A stretch of 15,204 nucleotides of DNA. Origin: Gammaproteobacteria bacterium (lineage in GTDB: Bacteria; Pseudomonadota; Gammaproteobacteria; JAJDOJ01). The position numbers were made by a program, and so were the translations under genes. The stretch covers positions 1 to 15,204 of the forward strand of contig JALVEU010000068.1 in assembly GCA_027030565.1 (NCBI GenBank). Reading direction: 5' to 3'. A model generated the notes under the pieces. The model saw only the letters and a list, made by a program, of their open reading frames with translations. It did not search any database and was not told where the DNA came from. This document shows, piece after piece, positions 14,624-15,204 of the stretch. Positions within the stretch are counted from its first letter, which is position 1; each line of letters opens with the position of its first letter.

Positions 14624-15204
14624 GCCAGGGTGGTCTCCAGCACCGGCTCCTCCAGGAGACGCTCCAGGTAACCGCGGTACTCGTTGTCGGTGAACCGGCG
14701 TGCCAGATCGGCCAGCTCCTCAGCGCCGATGTATCCCATGCGGAAGGCGACCTCCTCGGGACAGGCGATCTTCAGGCCCTGGCGTTCCTCCACCGTGCGG
14801 ACGAAGTTGGAAGCGTCGAGCAGTGAAGCGTGCGTACCCGTGTCCAACCAGGCCACCCCTCGCCCGAGGACCTCGACGTGTAGCGCCCCCCGCTCCAGGT
14901 AGCGGCGGTTGACGTCGGTGATCTCCAATTCCCCCCGCGCCGAGGGCTGTAGGCTTCTGGCCACTTCCACCACCCCGGGGTCATAGAAATAGATGCCCGT
15001 GACCGCGTAGTGCGAGCGGGGGCGCGCCGGCTTCTCCTCGATGTCCACCACTTTGCCCTGCGGGTCGAAACAGACGACGCCGTAACGCTGCGGATCCTTC
15101 ACGTAGTACCCGAAGACCGTGCCGCCCAGACTGCGGGAGGCCGCCCGGCGCAAGATTCGTCCCAACCCTTCCCCGTAGAAGATGTTGTCCCCCAGCACCA
15201 GGCA
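14620..15204 (-). CDS. rfbA: glucose-1-phosphate thymidylyltransferase (5' end outside window)
   Basis: The C-terminal 194 residues of RmlA, which makes dTDP-glucose from dTTP and glucose-1-phosphate, the first and usually feedback-inhibited step of the rhamnose pathway. The visible part opens CLVLGDNIFYGEGL, part of the nucleotide-sugar transferase core. It then shows FGYYVKDPQRYGVV, IEEKPARPRSHYAVTGIYFYD, ITDVNRRYLERG and AWLDTGTHASLLDASNFV. The full protein is about 290 residues, so about one third lies beyond the right edge. The frame is open to the edge; any start codon inside the window would be internal. It is followed by rfbC with a 4-nt overlap. Confidence 0.95.
   Translation of the reverse strand, partial: CLVLGDNIFYGEGLGRILRRAASRSLGGTVFGYYVKDPQRYGVVCFDPQGKVVDIEEKPARPRSHYAVTGIYFYDPGVVEVARSLQPSARGELEITDVNRRYLERGALHVEVLGRGVAWLDTGTHASLLDASNFVRTVEERQGLKIACPEEVAFRMGYIGAEELADLARRFTDNEYRGYLERLLEEPVLETTLA

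Overview
The window is a high-GC, almost entirely coding chromosomal segment from a gammaproteobacterium. Three things point there: the gene order rpsF-rpsR-(DUF2232 membrane protein)-rplI-dnaB-alr, the pair prfB-lysS with the classical RF2 frameshift site, and a SlyD closely resembling the enterobacterial protein. A flavocytochrome c sulfide dehydrogenase pair (fccA-fccB) suggests a sulfur-oxidising lineage such as Ectothiorhodospiraceae/Chromatiales. That placement is inference; no rRNA is present to confirm it.

Layout. 1-105: the C-terminal end of an unrecognised + strand gene. 110-1057: a D-2-hydroxyacid dehydrogenase of the glycerate/hydroxypyruvate type. 1153-2815: fccA and fccB, a monohaem cytochrome and a Tat-exported flavoprotein that oxidise sulfide in the periplasm, closed by a good intrinsic terminator at 2847-2875. 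From 7522 down to 2900 on the - strand lies a six-gene operon: rpsF, rpsR, a DUF2232-type membrane protein, rplI, dnaB and alr, with dnaB and alr joined by an ATGA overlap. Its promoter is visible at 7666-7694, followed by a leader of about 135 nt with two hairpins. This may be the S6:S18 autoregulatory region. Divergently, 7955-8419 encodes a SlyD-like FKBP isomerase lacking the His-rich tail. It overlaps the end of a convergent, unrecognised membrane-anchored protein (8410-9105) by 10 nt; that gene contains a perfect 18-bp inverted repeat. 9275-11986 (- strand) holds prfB then lysS. 12082 to the right edge (- strand) holds the dTDP-L-rhamnose genes rfbA (cut by the window edge), rfbC, rfbD and rfbB, with ATGA overlaps at the first two junctions.

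The genes are mostly core functions: translation (S6, S18, L9, LysRS, RF2), replication (DnaB), cell wall precursors (Alr), surface polysaccharide precursor (dTDP-rhamnose), protein folding (SlyD), plus sulfide oxidation. I see no tRNA, rRNA, CRISPR array, insertion sequence or phage gene. No wholly new system is evident. The points most worth a second look are the unrecognised anchored protein with its hairpin-coded C-terminus, the small-cytochrome sulfide dehydrogenase, the leader structures of rpsF and prfB, and the recoded prfB. Several gene starts are much shorter than the longest open frame; the starts given here follow family length and ribosome binding sites.
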